DNA of 48,246 nt from Streptomyces purpureus (GTDB taxonomy: Bacteria > Actinomycetota > Actinomycetes > Streptomycetales > Streptomycetaceae). The translations under genes were made by a program, and so were the position numbers. Shown here in pieces: positions 32,828-42,469 of this stretch (positions are counted from its first letter, which is position 1; every line of letters starts with the position of its first letter). The stretch lies in assembly GCF_014648195.1 (NCBI RefSeq), contig NZ_BMQQ01000008.1:69738-117983 (forward strand). The letters are read 5' to 3'. Below the pieces are notes generated by a model, which searched no databases, was not told where the DNA came from, and was given only the letters and a program-made list of their open reading frames with translations.

Positions 32828-34215
32828 CCGCCCTCACCCACGTCGCCGAGATCCAGCGCAGCGTCCTCGCCGCGGAGGACCTCTCCATGTTCGGCCGCGA
32901 CCCCTGGTGGCTCGTGCTGATCAAGGCGGTCTTCTGCTTCGCCTTCCTGATGGTGACCGTGCTCTTCTCCATCGTGTGGGAGCGCAAGGTCGTCGCCTGG
33001 ATGCAGCTGCGCATCGGCCCCAACCGGCACGGCCCCTGGGGCCTCCTCCAGTCCCTCGCGGACGGCGTCAAGCTGATGCTGAAGGAGGACGTGATCGTCA
33101 AGCGCGCGGACAAGGTGGTGTACGTCCTCGCCCCGATCGTCGCCGCGATCCCCGCCTTCATGGCCATCGCGGTGATCCCGTTCGGCCCGGCCGGCAACGA
33201 GGTCTCGATCTTCGGCCACCGCACCACGATGCAGCTCACCGACCTGCCGATCGCGATGCTCTACGTCCTCGCGGTCGCCTCCGTCGGCATCTACGGCATC
33301 GTGCTTGCCGGCTGGTCGTCCGGCTCGACGTACCCGCTCCTGGGCGGCCTGCGCTCCTGCGCCCAGATGATCTCGTACGAGATCGCGATGGGCGCAGCGT
33401 TCGCCTCGGTCTTCCTCTACTCCGGGTCGATGTCGACCTCGGCCATCGTCGAGGCGCAGCAGGAACGCTGGTTCATCCTGCTGCTGCCGGTCTCCTTCAT
33501 CATCTACATCGTCACGATGGTCGGGGAGACCAACCGCGCCCCGTTCGACATGCCGGAGTCCGAGGGCGACCTCGTCGGCGGCTTCAACACCGAGTACAGC
33601 TCCATCAAGTTCGCGATGTTCATGCTGGCCGAGTACGTCAACATGGTCACCGTCTCCGCCGTCTCGGTCACCCTCTTCCTCGGCGGCTGGCGCGCCCCGT
33701 ACCCCGTCTCCACCTTCTGGGAGGGCGCGAACCACGGCTGGTGGCCGATGCTCTGGTTCGTCCTCAAGGTCCAGCTGCTGCTGTTCTTCTTCATCTGGCT
33801 GCGCGGCACCCTGCCCCGGGTCCGCTACGACCAGCTGATGAAGCTGGGCTGGAAGGTCCTCATCCCGGTCTCCCTGGTCTGGCTGATGCTGGTGGCGACC
33901 GTACGGGCGCTGCGTAACGAGAACTACGCCTTCCAGGAGATCGTGCTGTACGTCGCCGGAGCCGTCCTCACGGTCCTGGTGATCTCCTTCGTCGCCGATC
34001 TCTTCCGCGACAAGAAGGCCAAGAAGGCCGCGCCCGCGGACACCCCGCCGGCCGCCTTCGACCCGATGGCAGGCGGCTTCCCCGTACCGCCGCTGCCCGG
34101 TCAGAGCCTGCCGCCGGTCCCGCGCCGGCGACCGCGCCACCAGCGCGAGCTGATTGTCAGTGGCGCCCCCGATGCTGCTACTGCGAGTGACGGAAAGGAG
34201 ACGGACGGTGTCTGA
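32824..34215 (+). CDS. nuoH: NADH-quinone oxidoreductase subunit H
   Basis: A 463-aa membrane subunit at the junction of the two arms, forming the quinone tunnel. It has about eight helices. Signatures are [35 protein letters not shown], and the acidic loop [21 protein letters not shown], which lines the quinone chamber. The last ~85 residues (from about 395) are a Pro/Ala/Lys-rich cytosolic tail not found in E. coli NuoH (325 aa). ATG 32824 has GGAGG seven bases upstream. Its 3' end overlaps nuoI by 8 bp. Confidence 0.96.
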   Translation: MTALTHVAEIQRSVLAAEDLSMFGRDPWWLVLIKAVFCFAFLMVTVLFSIVWERKVVAWMQLRIGPNRHGPWGLLQSLADGVKLMLKEDVIVKRADKVVYVLAPIVAAIPAFMAIAVIPFGPAGNEVSIFGHRTTMQLTDLPIAMLYVLAVASVGIYGIVLAGWSSGSTYPLLGGLRSCAQMISYEIAMGAAFASVFLYSGSMSTSAIVEAQQERWFILLLPVSFIIYIVTMVGETNRAPFDMPESEGDLVGGFNTEYSSIKFAMFMLAEYVNMVTVSAVSVTLFLGGWRAPYPVSTFWEGANHGWWPMLWFVLKVQLLLFFFIWLRGTLPRVRYDQLMKLGWKVLIPVSLVWLMLVATVRALRNENYAFQEIVLYVAGAVLTVLVISFVADLFRDKKAKKAAPADTPPAAFDPMAGGFPVPPLPGQSLPPVPRRRPRHQRELIVSGAPDAATASDGKETDGV

Positions 34216-34780
34216 TTTCCAGAACCCGGTTGCCGGCTTCGGCGTGACCTTCAAGGCCATGTTCAAGAAGCGGCTGACCGAGCAGTACCCGGAGCAGCAG
34301 AAGACGACGGCCCCGCGATTCCACGGCCGGCATCAGCTCAACCGGCACCCGGACGGGCTCGAGAAGTGCATCGGCTGCGAGCTGTGCGCCTGGGCCTGCC
34401 CGGCGGACGCCATCTACGTGGAGGGCGCGGACAACACCGACGAGGAGCGCTACTCCCCGGGGGAGCGCTACGGCCGGGTGTACCAGATCAACTACGCCCG
34501 CTGCATCCTGTGCGGACTGTGCATCGAGGCCTGCCCCACGCGCGCGCTGACGATGACGAACGACTTCGACCTCGCCGACAGCTCCCGCGAGAACCTCATC
34601 TACACCAAGGAGCAGCTGCTCGCCGGTCTCGACGACAACATGGTCGACACCCCGCACGCGATCTACCCCGGCATGGACGAGCAGGACTACTACCGGGGGC
34701 TGGTCACCGAGGCCGCGCCCGGCACGGTCCAGCAGGTCGCGACGGACAAGGGCGAGAAGGGCGAGGAGGTCGACGCATGA
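34208..34780 (+). CDS. nuoI: NADH-quinone oxidoreductase subunit I
   Basis: A 190-aa ferredoxin-like subunit with clusters N6a and N6b. Two complete CxxCxxCxxxCP motifs: Cys54/57/60/64 ([12 protein letters not shown]) and Cys99/102/105/109 ([12 protein letters not shown]). The N-terminal [18 protein letters not shown] contacts the membrane arm. GTG 34208 is chosen because AAAGGAG lies about eight bases upstream, within the end of nuoH. The stop overlaps nuoJ by ATGA. Confidence 0.96.
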   Translation: MSDFQNPVAGFGVTFKAMFKKRLTEQYPEQQKTTAPRFHGRHQLNRHPDGLEKCIGCELCAWACPADAIYVEGADNTDEERYSPGERYGRVYQINYARCILCGLCIEACPTRALTMTNDFDLADSSRENLIYTKEQLLAGLDDNMVDTPHAIYPGMDEQDYYRGLVTEAAPGTVQQVATDKGEKGEEVDA

Positions 34781-35601
34781 GCGCGATCACCCTCGCCGCC
34801 TCCGCCACCTCGACCGGCGAGGCCGTGCAGTTCTGGATCCTGGGGACCGTCGCCGTCGTCGGCGCCCTGTGCACGATCCTGATGCGCAAGGCGGTGCACA
34901 GCGCCCTCTGCCTCGCCGCGACCATGATCATCCTGGCGGTCTTCTACCTGGCCAACGGCGCGTACTTCCTCGGCGTCGTACAGATCATCGTCTACACCGG
35001 CGCGATCATGATGCTCTTCCTCTTCGTGGTCATGCTGGTCGGTGTCACCGCCGCCGACTCCCTGAAGGAGACCCTCAAGGGGCAGCGCTGGTGGGCGGCG
35101 GCCTGTGCGCTCGGCTTCGGCATCCTGCTCGCCGCCGGTATCGGCAACGCCTCGCTGACCACCTTCAACGGCCTGGGCGTGGCCAACGCCGGCGGCAACG
35201 TCGAGGGGATCGCCCGCCGGATCTTCACCACGTACGTCTTCGCGTTCGAGATCACCGGCGCCCTGCTGATCACCGCCGCGGTCGGCGCGATGGTGCTCAC
35301 CCACCGGGAGCGCACCGAGCGGGCCCGGACCCAGCGCGAGCTGTCCCAGCAGCGCGTACGCGACGGCAAGCAGGTGCCGCCGCTGCCCGCGCCCGGTGTC
35401 TACGCCCGGCACAACGCCGTGGACGTCGCCGGTCTGCTGCCCGACGGCACCCCCGCCGACCTGACCGTGATGGACACCCTGCGCAAGCACGGCCAGATCC
35501 GGGACGTGTCCAGCGAGGCGCTCGAAGACCTCAAGGCACTGGAGCGGCGCTCGCGCGAGCGCCTCGGCCGGGACCGGGACGAAGAGGAGGCCTCGCGGTG
35601 A
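34777..35601 (+). CDS. nuoJ: NADH-quinone oxidoreductase subunit J
   Basis: A 274-aa membrane subunit with five predicted helices in its first ~175 residues. The signature [21 protein letters not shown] contains the pi-bulge helix important for coupling. The C-terminal ~95 residues are a charged, hydrophilic tail ([17 protein letters not shown] onward) much longer than in E. coli NuoJ (184 aa). ATG start within ATGA; stop overlaps nuoK by GTGA. Confidence 0.95.
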   Translation: MSAITLAASATSTGEAVQFWILGTVAVVGALCTILMRKAVHSALCLAATMIILAVFYLANGAYFLGVVQIIVYTGAIMMLFLFVVMLVGVTAADSLKETLKGQRWWAAACALGFGILLAAGIGNASLTTFNGLGVANAGGNVEGIARRIFTTYVFAFEITGALLITAAVGAMVLTHRERTERARTQRELSQQRVRDGKQVPPLPAPGVYARHNAVDVAGLLPDGTPADLTVMDTLRKHGQIRDVSSEALEDLKALERRSRERLGRDRDEEEASR

Positions 35602-35897
35602 ATCCGGTCAACTACCTGTACCTCGCGGCTCTGTTGTTCACCATCGGCGCGGCCGGGGTCCTGATCAGGCGCAACGCGATCGTGGTCTTCATGTGCGTCG
35701 AGCTGATGCTCAACGCCTGCAACCTCGCGTTCGTCGCCTTCTCCCGGATGCACGGCAATCTCGACGGCCAGATCATCGCCTTCTTCACGATGGTCGTCGC
35801 CGCCGCCGAGGTCGTGGTCGGGCTCGCGATCATCGTGTCGCTGTTCCGTGCCCGCCACTCGGCCTCGGTCGACGACGCCAGCCTGATGAAGCTGTGA
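35598..35897 (+). CDS. nuoK: NADH-quinone oxidoreductase subunit K
   Basis: A 99-aa, three-helix proton-pathway subunit. Two membrane-embedded glutamates typical of NuoK are visible: in [19 protein letters not shown] and in [13 protein letters not shown]. The length is standard. GTG 35598 within GTGA; 11 bp ahead of nuoL. Confidence 0.96.
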   Translation: MNPVNYLYLAALLFTIGAAGVLIRRNAIVVFMCVELMLNACNLAFVAFSRMHGNLDGQIIAFFTMVVAAAEVVVGLAIIVSLFRARHSASVDDASLMKL

Positions 35898-35908
35898 GGG
35901 GCTGAACC

Positions 35909-37858
35909 GTGGAAAACGCTGAGAACCTGATCGCGCTGCTCGTCGCGGCGCCTCTCCTCGGAGCCGTCGTCCTTCTGTGCGGCGGACGGCGGCTGGACAA
36001 GGCCGGGCACTGGATCGGCACGCTGCTCGCGGCGGCCTCCTTCGTCATCGGCCTCGTCCTCTTCGCCGACATGCTCGGCCGCGGCGCCGAGGAGCGGACG
36101 CTGCGCTCGACGCTCTACAGCTGGATCCCGGTCGAGGGCTTCCAGGCGGACATCGCCTTCCAGCTCGACCAGCTGTCGATGACCTTCGTCCTGCTGATCA
36201 CCGGCGTGGGCTCGCTGATCCATCTGTACTCGGTCGGGTACATGGAGCACGACGAGCGCCGGCGCCGCTTCTTCGGCTATCTGAACCTCTTCCTCGCGGC
36301 GATGCTGCTCCTGGTCCTCGCCGACAACTACCTGCTGCTGTACGTCGGGTGGGAGGGCGTCGGTCTCGCCTCGTACCTGCTCATCGGCTTCTGGCAGCAC
36401 AAGCCCTCGGCGGCGACCGCCGCGAAGAAGGCCTTCCTGGTCAACCGGGTCGGCGACATGGGCCTCTCCATCGCGATCATGCTGATGTTCACCACCTTCG
36501 GGACCTTCGCCTTCGGGCCGGTCCTGGAGGCCACGGGCGACACATCCGAAGGCATGCTGACCGCGATCGGCCTGATGCTGCTGCTCGCCGCCTGCGGCAA
36601 GTCGGCCCAGGTGCCGCTGCAGTCCTGGCTCGGGGACGCGATGGAGGGCCCGACCCCGGTCTCGGCCCTCATCCACGCCGCCACGATGGTCACCGCCGGC
36701 GTGTATCTGATCACCCGCTCCGGGGCGATCTTCAACGCCGCCCCCGACGCGCAGCTCGCGGTCGTGGTGGTCGGCGCGGTCACGCTCCTGTTCGGTGCGA
36801 TCGTCGGTTGCGCCAAGGACGACATCAAGAAGGCGCTGGCCGGCTCGACGATGTCGCAGATCGGCTACATGATCCTGGCCGCCGGGCTCGGCCCGATCGG
36901 CTACGCCTTCGCGATCATGCACCTGGTGACCCACGGCTTCTTCAAGGCCGGGCTCTTCCTCGGCGCCGGTTCGGTCATGCACGGCATGAACGACGAGGTC
37001 GACATGAGGAAGTACGGGGCCTTGAGGAAGTACATGCCGATCACCTTCGCCACCTTCGGCCTCGGATACCTCGCGATCATCGGCTTCCCCGGCCTGTCCG
37101 GCTTCTTCTCCAAGGACAAGATCATCGAGGCGGCGTTCGCCAAGGGCGGTACCGAGGGCTGGATCCTCGGCGCGGTCACGCTGCTCGGCGCGGCCATCAC
37201 CGCGTACTACATGACCCGCGTGATGATCCTGACGTTCTTCGGCGAGAAGCGCTGGCAGCCCGCCCCGGACCCGGCCACGGCGCCGGGCGTCGAGCCCGGC
37301 GTCGAGGCGAAGCCCGGTGAGATGCCGCACCCGCACGAGTCGCCGAAGTCCATGACCATCCCGATGATCCTGCTGGCCTTCGGGTCGGTGTTCGCGGGCG
37401 GCTTCTTCGGCATCGGCGACCGGTTCGTGAACTGGCTCGCGCCGGTGACCGAATTCGAGCACGGCCACCCGCCGATCGGCGCCGCGGCCATCACCTCCGC
37501 CACGGTCGCGGTCATGGTGATCGGCGTCTCCATCGCCTACCTCCAGTACGGGCGCAGGCCCGTCCCGGTCACCGCCCCGCGCGGCTCGCTGCTCACCCGG
37601 GCCGCCCGACGCGACCTGCTCCAGGACGACTTCAACCACATCGTCCTGGTCCGCGGCGGCGAGCACCTCACCCGCTCCCTGGTGTACGTCGACCACTCCC
37701 TGGTCGACGGGGTGGTCAACGGCACCGCGGCCTCGGTCGGGGGCCTCTCCGGCCGGCTGCGCAAGCTGCAGAACGGCTACGCCCGCAGTTACGCGGTCTC
37801 GATGTTCGGAGGTACTGCGGTGCTGATCGCCGCGACCCTGCTGATGAGGGCGGTGTAA
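35909..37858 (+). CDS. nuoL: NADH-quinone oxidoreductase subunit L
   Basis: A 649-aa antiporter-like proton-pumping subunit with about 16 helices. Key residues: the Glu of [18 protein letters not shown], the conserved [20 protein letters not shown] segment, and Lys residues in [21 protein letters not shown] and downstream HGFFKAGLF. The C-terminal region includes the lateral helix that lies along the membrane arm. Between about 440 and 480 there is a Pro/Gly/His-rich loop. GTG 35909 follows GAGGGG. Confidence 0.96.
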   Translation: MENAENLIALLVAAPLLGAVVLLCGGRRLDKAGHWIGTLLAAASFVIGLVLFADMLGRGAEERTLRSTLYSWIPVEGFQADIAFQLDQLSMTFVLLITGVGSLIHLYSVGYMEHDERRRRFFGYLNLFLAAMLLLVLADNYLLLYVGWEGVGLASYLLIGFWQHKPSAATAAKKAFLVNRVGDMGLSIAIMLMFTTFGTFAFGPVLEATGDTSEGMLTAIGLMLLLAACGKSAQVPLQSWLGDAMEGPTPVSALIHAATMVTAGVYLITRSGAIFNAAPDAQLAVVVVGAVTLLFGAIVGCAKDDIKKALAGSTMSQIGYMILAAGLGPIGYAFAIMHLVTHGFFKAGLFLGAGSVMHGMNDEVDMRKYGALRKYMPITFATFGLGYLAIIGFPGLSGFFSKDKIIEAAFAKGGTEGWILGAVTLLGAAITAYYMTRVMILTFFGEKRWQPAPDPATAPGVEPGVEAKPGEMPHPHESPKSMTIPMILLAFGSVFAGGFFGIGDRFVNWLAPVTEFEHGHPPIGAAAITSATVAVMVIGVSIAYLQYGRRPVPVTAPRGSLLTRAARRDLLQDDFNHIVLVRGGEHLTRSLVYVDHSLVDGVVNGTAASVGGLSGRLRKLQNGYARSYAVSMFGGTAVLIAATLLMRAV

Positions 37859-37863
37859 CTGTC

Positions 37864-39435
37864 ATGTCCTTCCCGCTCCTTACGGTGACGGCCGCGGTCC
37901 CGGCGGTCGGTGCGATCCTCACCGCCGCCGTCCCCGCCGCCCGCCGTACCGCCGCCAAGTGGCTGGCGCTGTTCTTCTCACTCGCCACCCTGGTCCTCGC
38001 CGCGGCCGTCACCGTACGGTTCGAGCCCGGCGGCGACCGGTACCAGCTCACCGAATCCCACGCCTGGATCAAGGAGTTCGGAGTCCGGTACGAGCTCGGG
38101 GTCGACGGCATCGGGGTGGCGCTCATCGCGCTGACCGCGCTGCTGATCCCGTTCGTGATCCTGGCCGGCTGGCACGACGCCGACCCCCTGGAGACGAAGA
38201 GCAGCCGCTGGCGGCCGACCCAGGGCTTCTTCGCCCTGATCCTGATGGTCGAGGCGATGGTGATCCTCTCCTTCGAGGCCACCGACGTCTTCCTCTTCTA
38301 CATCCTCTTCGAGGCCATGCTCATCCCGATGTACTTCCTCATCGGCGGCTTCGGGGACCGGGCCCACGCGGGCTCGGACGAGAACGCGGCGGCCCAGCGG
38401 TCGTACGCGGCGGTCAAGTTCCTGCTCTACAACCTGGTCGGCGGCCTGATCATGCTGGCCGCGGTGATCGGCCTGTACGTCGTCGCGGGGAACTTCTCCC
38501 TCACCGAGATCGCCGAGGCCCGGGCCAACGGGCAGCTGGAGATGGCGACCAGCACGGAGCGGTGGCTGTTCCTCGGCTTCTTCTTCGCCTTCGCGGTGAA
38601 GGCGCCGCTGTGGCCGCTGCACACCTGGCTGCCCAACGCCATGGGCGAGGCGACCGCGCCGGTCGCCGTGCTCATCACGGCCGTGGTCGACAAGGTCGGC
38701 ACGTTCGCGATGCTCCGCTTCTGCCTCCAGCTCTTCCCCGAGGCCAGCACGTGGGCCACGCCCGCGATCATCGTGCTCGCGCTGATCAGCATCGTCTACG
38801 GCGCGCTGCTCGCGGTCGGCCAGCGGGACATCAAGCGGCTGATCGCCTACGCCTCGATCTCCCACTTCGGCTTCATCATCCTGGGCATCTTCGCGATGAC
38901 CAGCCAGGGCCAGAGCGGCGCGACGCTCTACATGGTCAACCACGGCATCTCGACGGCCGCGCTGATGCTGGTCGCCGGGTTCCTGATCTCGCGGCGCGGC
39001 TCGCGGCTCATCGCCGACTACGGCGGGGTGCAGAAGGTCGCGCCGGTGCTCGCCGGCACGTTCCTGATCGGCGGTCTGGCGACGCTGTCGCTGCCCGGAC
39101 TGGCGCCGTTCGTCAGCGAGTTCCTCGTCCTGGTCGGCACGTACGCCCGCTACCCGGTCGCCGGAATCGTCGCCACCACGGGCATCGTCCTCGCCGCTCT
39201 CTACACGCTGGTGCTCTACCAGCGGACGATGACCGGCCCGGTGAAGGAGGAGGTGCGGTCCCTGCCGGACCTGCGGCCGCGTGAGCTGACCGTGATCGTC
39301 CCGCTGATCGCCCTGCTGATCTTCCTCGGTGTCTATCCCAAGCCGCTGACGGACATCGTCAATCCGGCCGTGCGGCACACCATGTCCGACGTACAGCAGA
39401 AGGACCCCCGGCCCGAGGTGGAGGCGGCCAAGTGA
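37864..39435 (+). CDS. nuoM: NADH-quinone oxidoreductase subunit M
   Basis: A 523-aa antiporter-like subunit with about 14 helices. Key features are the Glu of LFYILFEAMLIPMYFLIGGFG, Lys in AVKAPLWPLHTWLPNAMGEA, and QRDIKRLIAYASISHFGFIILG. These mark a proton half-channel. ATG 37864, five bases after the nuoL stop. The stop overlaps nuoN by GTGA. Confidence 0.96.
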   Translation: MSFPLLTVTAAVPAVGAILTAAVPAARRTAAKWLALFFSLATLVLAAAVTVRFEPGGDRYQLTESHAWIKEFGVRYELGVDGIGVALIALTALLIPFVILAGWHDADPLETKSSRWRPTQGFFALILMVEAMVILSFEATDVFLFYILFEAMLIPMYFLIGGFGDRAHAGSDENAAAQRSYAAVKFLLYNLVGGLIMLAAVIGLYVVAGNFSLTEIAEARANGQLEMATSTERWLFLGFFFAFAVKAPLWPLHTWLPNAMGEATAPVAVLITAVVDKVGTFAMLRFCLQLFPEASTWATPAIIVLALISIVYGALLAVGQRDIKRLIAYASISHFGFIILGIFAMTSQGQSGATLYMVNHGISTAALMLVAGFLISRRGSRLIADYGGVQKVAPVLAGTFLIGGLATLSLPGLAPFVSEFLVLVGTYARYPVAGIVATTGIVLAALYTLVLYQRTMTGPVKEEVRSLPDLRPRELTVIVPLIALLIFLGVYPKPLTDIVNPAVRHTMSDVQQKDPRPEVEAAK

Positions 39436-41081
39436 GCGCAACAGCTGTCCACAGCCTGTGGACGACAGCCGCCGAACCGATCGGCAAGATCACCGCACCG
39501 AAGATCGAGTACGCCCAGCTGGCACCCGTCCTCATCGTCGTCGGCGCGGCCGTCCTCAGCGTCCTCGTCGAGGCCCTCGTGCCGCGCCGCGGGCGCTACC
39601 ACACCCAGGTCTTCCTGACCGTGGTCGCCCTGGCCGCCGGCTTCGCCGCCGTCGTGGGCCTCGCGGCCGGGGGGTACGGCTCCACCAAGGCGCAGATCGC
39701 CGCGATGGGCGCCATCGCCGTCGACGGGCCCGCGCTCTTCCTCCAGGGCACGATCCTGCTGGCCTCGATCGTCGCCGTCTTCACCTTCGCCGAGCGCCGC
39801 CTCGACCCGGCCCACCACGGCCACCGCGTCGACTCCTTCGCCGCCGAGGCCGCCGCCGTACCGGGCAGCGAACAGGAGAAGGCCGCCGTCAAGGCCGGGT
39901 TCACCACCACCGAGGTGTTCCCGCTGGTGCTCTTCGCCGTCGCGGGCATGCTCGTCTTCCCCGCGGCCAACGACCTCCTGACGCTCTTCATCGCCCTGGA
40001 GGTCTTCTCGCTGCCGCTCTACGTGCTGTGCGCCGTCGCCCGCCGCAAGCGGATGATGTCGCAGGAGGCCGCGGTCAAGTACTTCCTCCTCGGCGCCTTC
40101 TCGTCGGCGTTCCTTCTCTTCGGCATCGCCCTGCTCTACGGCTACGCCGGCTCCGTCTCGTACGCCAGGATCGCCGACGTCGTCGACGGAAACGTCACCG
40201 CGATGGACCCGGCGCTCGCCGCCACCATGGGCAACGACGCGCTGCTGCTCATCGGCTTCGCGATGGTGCTGATGGGCCTGCTGTTCAAGGTGGGCGCGGT
40301 GCCGTTCCACATGTGGACCCCGGACGTCTACCAGGGCGCCCCGACCCCGGTGACCGGCTTCATGGCCGCCGCCACCAAGGTCGCCGCGTTCGGCGCCATG
40401 CTGCGCCTGCTGTACGTGGTGCTGCCGGGCCTCACCTGGGACTGGCGCCCGGTCATGTGGGCCGTCGCCATCGTCACCATGCTGGGCGGCGCGATCGTCG
40501 CCATCACCCAGACCGACATCAAGCGGCTGCTCGCCTACTCCTCCATCGCCCACGCCGGCTTCCTGCTCGCCGGTGTCATCGCGGCCACCCCCGACGGGGT
40601 CTCGTCGGTGCTGTTCTACCTGGGCGCCTACTCCTTCGTGACGATCGGCGCGTTCGCGGTCGTCACGCTCGTACGGGACGCGGGCGGCGAGGCCACGCAC
40701 CTGTCCAAGTGGGCCGGGCTCGGCCGGCGTTCGCCGCTGGTCGCGGCGGTCTTCGCGGTGTTCCTGCTCGCCTTCGCCGGTATCCCGCTGACCTCCGGCT
40801 TCGCAGGAAAGTTCGCGGTCTTCAAGGCCGCGGCGGAGGGCGGCGCCGGGGGCCTGGTGGTGGTCGGTGTCCTCTCCTCGGCGGTCGCCGCGTTCTTCTA
40901 CATCCGGGTCATCGTGCTGATGTTCTTCAGCGAGCCGAAGGTGGACGGCCCGACGGTCGCCGTGCCGTCGCCTCTGACGATGACGACCATCGGGGTGGGG
41001 GTGGCGGTGACCCTGGTGCTCGGTCTCGCGCCGCAGTACTTCCTCGATCTGGCGGGCCAGGCGAGCGTCTTCGTCCGCTGA
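39432..41081 (+). CDS. nuoN: NADH-quinone oxidoreductase subunit N
   Basis: A 549-aa antiporter-like subunit and the last gene of the operon. Key features are the Glu of LFIALEVFSLPLYVL, Lys in LLFKVGAVPFHMWTPDVYQG, and TQTDIKRLLAYSSIAHAGFLLAG. Residues ~108-155 form a hydrophilic insertion (ERRLDPAHHGHRVDSFAAEA onward) not present in E. coli NuoN. GTG 39432 within GTGA. Two DnaA-box-like sequences lie in its first 12 codons. A GC-rich hairpin terminator follows 19 bases after the stop. Confidence 0.96.
   Translation: MSATAVHSLWTTAAEPIGKITAPKIEYAQLAPVLIVVGAAVLSVLVEALVPRRGRYHTQVFLTVVALAAGFAAVVGLAAGGYGSTKAQIAAMGAIAVDGPALFLQGTILLASIVAVFTFAERRLDPAHHGHRVDSFAAEAAAVPGSEQEKAAVKAGFTTTEVFPLVLFAVAGMLVFPAANDLLTLFIALEVFSLPLYVLCAVARRKRMMSQEAAVKYFLLGAFSSAFLLFGIALLYGYAGSVSYARIADVVDGNVTAMDPALAATMGNDALLLIGFAMVLMGLLFKVGAVPFHMWTPDVYQGAPTPVTGFMAAATKVAAFGAMLRLLYVVLPGLTWDWRPVMWAVAIVTMLGGAIVAITQTDIKRLLAYSSIAHAGFLLAGVIAATPDGVSSVLFYLGAYSFVTIGAFAVVTLVRDAGGEATHLSKWAGLGRRSPLVAAVFAVFLLAFAGIPLTSGFAGKFAVFKAAAEGGAGGLVVVGVLSSAVAAFFYIRVIVLMFFSEPKVDGPTVAVPSPLTMTTIGVGVAVTLVLGLAPQYFLDLAGQASVFVR
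39445..39465. other. inverted pair of DnaA-box-like sequences in nuoN
   Basis: CTGTCCACA (39445-39453) and TGTGGACGA (39457-39465, inverse of TCGTCCACA) each differ by one base from the Streptomyces DnaA box TTGTCCACA. They face each other across three bases, forming the inverted repeat GTCCACAG-C-CTGTGGAC. No dnaA, dnaN or further boxes nearby, so this is not an origin. Confidence 0.4.
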
Positions 41082-41100
41082 CCCCCGCCGCCCGCACGCA

Positions 41101-41133
41101 CAGGGCCCGGCTCCCCGAGGGGGCCGGGCCCTG
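41101..41133. terminator. hairpin terminator after nuoN
   Basis: CAGGGCCCGGC (41101-41111) pairs with GCCGGGCCCTG (41123-41133) and the stem continues inward with CCC/GGG around a three-base loop. No T-run. It lies between the convergent nuoN and fumarylacetoacetase genes and could serve both. Confidence 0.75.
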
Positions 41134-41152
41134 GCGCATGCCGGTCCGGGAC

Positions 41153-42382
41153 TCAGCCGGCGGCCGGTGTGATCCGGCCGGTCACCTCGCCCAGCGCGAC
41201 CTTGGTGCCGTCCGGGCCGGGCGCCCAGGCGGTGAGGGTGACCTCGTCGCCGTCCTCCAGGAACGTCCGCTTGCCGGTGGGCAGTTCGAGGGCGTCACGG
41301 CCGTTCCACGTCAGCTCCAGCAGCGATCCGCGCTGGTGCACGTCCGGGCCGGAGACCGTGCCGGAGCCGTACAGGTCGCCCGTGCGCAGCGATGCGCCGT
41401 TGACCGTCATATGGGCGAGCTGCTGCGCGGCGGTCCAGTACATCGTGGAGAACGGCGGCTCGGAGACCACCTCGCCGTTGATCCGGACGGTGATCCGCAG
41501 GTCGAGGCCGCCGGGCTCGTCGTCGCCGGAGTCGTCCAGGTACGGCAGCAGCGGGAAGTCGCGCACCGGCGGGTCGATGCGGGCGGCGTCCAGGGCCTCC
41601 AGCGGGGTCACCCACGCGGAGACGGAGGTGGCGAAGGACTTGCCGAGGAACGGGCCGAGCGGCACGTACTCCCAGGCCTGGATGTCCCGCGCGGACCAGT
41701 CGTTGAGCAGCGTCAGCCCGAAGACGTGGTCGCGGAAGTCGCCGAGGGCGACCGGCCTGCCCAGCTCGGAGGGGGTGCCGACGAGGAAGCCGACCTCCGC
41801 CTCGATGTCGAGCTTGACCGACGGGCCGAAGACCGGCGCCGGGTCCGTGGGGGCCTTGCGCTGGCCCGAGGGGCGTACGACCTCGGTGCCGGAGACCACG
41901 ACCGTACCGGCGCGGCCGTGGTAACCGATCGGCAGATGCTTCCAGTTGGGGGTGAGCGGCTCGCCGTCGGGGCGGAAGATGTGGCCCACGTTGGTGGCGT
42001 GGTGCTCGCTCGCGTAGAAGTCGACGTAGTCGGCGACCTCGTACGGCAGGTGCAGGGTGACCGCGTCCAGCGGGTGCAGCAGCGGCTCTATGTCCGGGCG
42101 GTGCGCGGGCACCGTCACCCACGCGGTGAGCGCGCGGCGCACGTCGCGCCAGGCGGTGCGCCCGGCGGCCAGCAGCGGGTTGAGGCTGGGCTGTGCGAGC
42201 AGTGTGGCGTAGGGGGAGCCCAGGGCGTGCGCCGCGGCCCCCGCGTCCAGCACCCAGTCGCCGATGCGGACGCCGAGCCGGCGCCGTCCCGGCTCGTCGG
42301 CGGTGGAGAAGACGCCGTACGGAAGGTTGTGCGGGCCGAAGGGGTCGCCCTCGGCCAGGTCGAGCGGGCTCTGCTCGGACAT
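41153..42382 (-). CDS. fahA: fumarylacetoacetase
   Basis: A 409-aa cytosolic enzyme that hydrolyses fumarylacetoacetate to fumarate and acetoacetate, the last step of tyrosine/homogentisate breakdown. The N-terminal SH3-like domain holds FGPHNLPYGVFS. Active-site signatures are the Asp of DYVDFYASEHHATNVG with its catalytic His, FGPSVKLDIEAEVGFLVG (metal-binding Glu pair), and LLNDWSARDIQAWEYVPLGPFLGK. The length matches eukaryotic and bacterial FAH. ATG 42382 is preceded by GAGGCAGG. No other homogentisate gene is adjacent. Confidence 0.95.
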   Translation of the reverse strand: MSEQSPLDLAEGDPFGPHNLPYGVFSTADEPGRRRLGVRIGDWVLDAGAAAHALGSPYATLLAQPSLNPLLAAGRTAWRDVRRALTAWVTVPAHRPDIEPLLHPLDAVTLHLPYEVADYVDFYASEHHATNVGHIFRPDGEPLTPNWKHLPIGYHGRAGTVVVSGTEVVRPSGQRKAPTDPAPVFGPSVKLDIEAEVGFLVGTPSELGRPVALGDFRDHVFGLTLLNDWSARDIQAWEYVPLGPFLGKSFATSVSAWVTPLEALDAARIDPPVRDFPLLPYLDDSGDDEPGGLDLRITVRINGEVVSEPPFSTMYWTAAQQLAHMTVNGASLRTGDLYGSGTVSGPDVHQRGSLLELTWNGRDALELPTGKRTFLEDGDEVTLTAWAPGPDGTKVALGEVTGRITPAAG

Positions 42383-42469
42383 CGGTGCCTGCCTCGCTTT
42401 CCACGGGTGTGGGGGACACGTTACGTCGGCCGCACCGGGTGGCGGCAGAGCCCCTCCAAGTGGGTCGCC

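Noticed and set aside
39445..39465. Replication origin suggested by paired DnaA-like boxes
   Set aside because: Only two boxes, inside a coding sequence, with no dnaA, dnaN, gyrB or AT-rich unwinding region nearby.
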